Source of the DNA: JAWXVD01 sp044425705
GTDB lineage: Bacteria > Bacillota > Clostridia > Lachnospirales > Lachnospiraceae
DNA: 16,623 bases
Direction: 5' to 3'
Assembly (NCBI GenBank): GCA_044425705.1
Contig: JAWXVD010000074.1
Coordinates: forward strand, 1-16,623
Each line of letters starts with the position of its first letter. Positions within the stretch are counted from its first letter, which is position 1. The notes beneath the pieces are model-generated. The model saw nothing but the letters and a program-made list of their open reading frames with translations, searched no databases and was not told where the DNA came from. The translations under genes and the position numbers were made by a program. Positions 15,491 to 16,623 of the stretch are shown one piece after another.

Positions 15491-16358
15491 AGCTTGGTAA
15501 GAAACAAAAACTCTTTCTAAATTTAGCAGGTGTTTGATTCACTTTCTTCTTAAATACTTTTATATATGTATTGCTATCTTTAAAGCCTACTGCATTTGCA
15601 ATTTTTTCCATAGAGAGAGAGGTGGTGACAAGCAATTTTTTACTATTAGAAATCCTAAGATTCACCAAATACTCATGTGGAGTTTGTCCATATTGCTCTT
15701 TAAATAATCGAATAAAGTAATATTTACTAACATGATATCTTTCACTTATTTTTTCAATAGAAATTTCTTCCTGATAATGTTCCCTCATATACATTGCAGC
15801 TAATTCTATTGATTCTTTTGCCGTGTAAATTGCATGACTTGTATTTCTATTCTTACTTTTCAAAAGTTCACACAGTAGCTGATATAAAATTTCTGATGAT
15901 TCTACATCCGAATCCATACAGGGTTTTGTTGATAAAAGTTCTAATTGTTCAAACCATTTCATTATTTTATCTTCAGATGGCCATAAAACTTGGATTCCAT
16001 CTTGGTTTAACATCTGATCAAATATTGGAAAACCATCCCCATCAAAATGAACCCATACAAAATTCCAAACATTATCTTGTTCTGTGGCATAATACTGATA
16101 TTCTCGACAATCGAACACCACTGCTGTTCCTGGCAACAATTCTTTTTCTTGATTCCGATAACGTATTTTTCCTTTTCCTGAAATGGTATAGATTATCAAA
16201 TTAGCATCATAGCCAGTCCTTTCTGTTCGGTAATTATCACTACAATAAAAATGCCCGCCCAAGATTGGTATTAATGGTAATTTTGCTATAAAAGTCTGAC
16301 AAAAAAAGCTAGTGATTAACGTATGGTCTTGTATCATTTCCATGGTTTTACCTATCAT
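15489..16358 (-). CDS. AraC-family transcriptional regulator with N-terminal cupin domain
   Basis: 289 aa, normal for sugar-sensing AraC regulators. The N-terminal cupin sensor (about 35-110) includes LIIYTISGKGKIRYRNQEKELLPGTAVVFDCREYQYY. The C-terminal double helix-turn-helix (about 183-283) includes ISIEKISERYHVSKYYFIRLFKEQYGQTPHEYL and IANAVGFKDSNTYIKVFKKKVNQTPAKFRK. The ATG at 16358 is chosen for the GAGG 7 nt upstream; the frame is open to 16400 but those extra codons contain the binding site. It is divergent from a gene starting at 16616, its most likely target. The effector is probably a sugar, but the sequence does not show which. Confidence 0.9.
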   Translation of the reverse strand: MIGKTMEMIQDHTLITSFFCQTFIAKLPLIPILGGHFYCSDNYRTERTGYDANLIIYTISGKGKIRYRNQEKELLPGTAVVFDCREYQYYATEQDNVWNFVWVHFDGDGFPIFDQMLNQDGIQVLWPSEDKIMKWFEQLELLSTKPCMDSDVESSEILYQLLCELLKSKNRNTSHAIYTAKESIELAAMYMREHYQEEISIEKISERYHVSKYYFIRLFKEQYGQTPHEYLVNLRISNSKKLLVTTSLSMEKIANAVGFKDSNTYIKVFKKKVNQTPAKFRKSFCFLPS

Positions 16359-16439
16359 CCTCCCACCTCTTGTTTCGGCGGCGGATGTTTTTCCTTTCAC
16401 TCATTTATCCTGTCCTATAAAATAAATTTTCTCACCATT

Positions 16440-16468
16440 ATTATATAGCAATTTCCAACTATTTTAAA
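16440..16468 (-). promoter_or_regulatory. Predicted promoter of the AraC regulator
   Basis: -10 TATAAT at 16440-16445 and -35 TTTAAA at 16463-16468, spacer 17 bp, on the minus strand. It overlaps the direct repeat at 16447-16475, which would fit autoregulation. Confidence 0.5.
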
Positions 16469-16475
16469 GCAATTT
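16447..16475 (+). repeat. 21-bp-spaced direct repeat, candidate AraC-type binding site
   Basis: AGCAATTT occurs at 16447-16454 and 16468-16475, start-to-start distance 21 bp (two helical turns). It lies immediately upstream of the plus-strand -35 at 16482, the layout expected for an AraC-family activator bound to two half-sites. Confidence 0.4.
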
Positions 16476-16481
16476 CTTCTC

Positions 16482-16510
16482 TTGTTAATCTTCTTTTATA
16501 AGCATATTAT
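16482..16510 (+). promoter_or_regulatory. Predicted promoter of the gene at the right edge
   Basis: -35 TTGTTA at 16482-16487, 17-bp spacer, -10 TATTAT at 16505-16510 on the plus strand. This leaves a leader of about 100 nt before the start codon at 16616. Confidence 0.55.
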
Positions 16511-16554
16511 AGGTGTAAGTAATGGATGAAAATAAATTTTCACCCTCAGCGTCT

Positions 16555-16586
16555 GTGATTTCACCCTTGCAAGCAAGTGAAATCAC
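16555..16586 (+). promoter_or_regulatory. Inverted repeat in the leader of the right-edge gene
   Basis: Perfect 10-bp arms at 16555-16564 (GTGATTTCAC) and 16577-16586. The 12-nt centre contains a further TTGC/GCAA pair. No T-run follows, so it is not a terminator. It could be a downstream operator or a leader hairpin ahead of the ribosome binding site at 16601. Confidence 0.5.
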
Positions 16587-16615
16587 TAGACTTAATGATG
16601 AAGGAGAATACAAAA

Positions 16616-16623
16616 ATGATAAC
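16616..16623 (+). CDS. Start of a gene running off the right edge (partial)
   Basis: An ATG at 16616 is preceded by AAGGAG at 16601-16606 with a 9-nt gap, and by a promoter and an inverted repeat in the right order. Only two full codons (Met-Ile) are inside the window, so the product cannot be named. Divergent placement from the AraC gene suggests a substrate-processing or transport gene. Confidence 0.55.

Noticed and set aside
16419..16541. 13-nt direct repeat AAAATAAATTTTC at 16419-16431 and 16529-16541
   Set aside because: Both copies are very AT-rich in an AT-rich intergenic region and are 110 bp apart; chance is a sufficient explanation.
1..16623. CRISPR arrays, insertion sequences, tRNA/rRNA genes, phage genes
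   Set aside because: No regularly spaced repeats, transposase or integrase motifs, terminal inverted repeats or tRNA-like folds were seen on either strand.

Overview
The window is AT-rich DNA with strong GGAGG-type ribosome binding sites, hairpin-plus-T-run terminators and regulators of the AraC, PocR and LacI types. This fits an anaerobic low-GC Firmicute, most likely a Lachnospiraceae-like Clostridium relative. That assignment is inferred from style and gene content; no rRNA or other marker gene is present.

Layout, left to right. (1) 51-3021, minus strand: a corrinoid protein followed by a large iron-sulfur/ASKHA activator of corrinoid proteins (RACE type), with a terminator-like hairpin between them. 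(2) 3270-4520, plus strand, divergent from the corrinoid gene: a PocR-domain AraC-family regulator. A shared terminator at 4590-4648 separates it from the next unit. (3) 4695-7024, minus strand: a two-gene operon of a CobW-type GTPase and a UroD-family (MtaA/CmuA-like) methyltransferase fused to a C-terminal thioredoxin-like domain. (4) 7318-8781, minus strand: a second, different UroD-family protein and an L-rhamnose mutarotase-family protein. (5) 8945-12567, minus strand: a complete ribose/galactose-type sugar ABC importer (lipoprotein, double ATPase, permease). (6) 13069-15360, plus strand, divergent from the importer: a 763-residue LacI-type regulator carrying an extra C-terminal solute-binding-protein domain. 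(7) 15489-16358, minus strand: a cupin-type AraC regulator, divergent from a gene whose first codons lie at the right edge (16616 onward).

Working model (inference). The importer brings in a sugar or sugar-like compound, probably carrying an O-methyl group. The mutarotase and the second UroD protein act on it. A UroD-family methyltransferase moves the methyl group to the corrinoid protein, and the RACE protein rescues that protein when its cobalt becomes oxidised. CobW may supply metal to a methyltransferase. PocR and the LacI hybrid sense substrate. No protein that obviously hands the methyl group to tetrahydrofolate is visible, so at least one partner would lie outside the window. None of this is proven; the association of demethylation parts with a sugar importer is the most interesting point.

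The most unusual proteins are the LacI/solute-binding-protein fusion, the UroD-thioredoxin fusion (Phe replaces the usual zinc-site His), the activator with a MetH-activation-like N-terminus, and the CobW protein with a degenerate cysteine motif. The regulatory DNA also contains a perfect LacI-type operator and a 21-bp-spaced direct repeat of AraC style.
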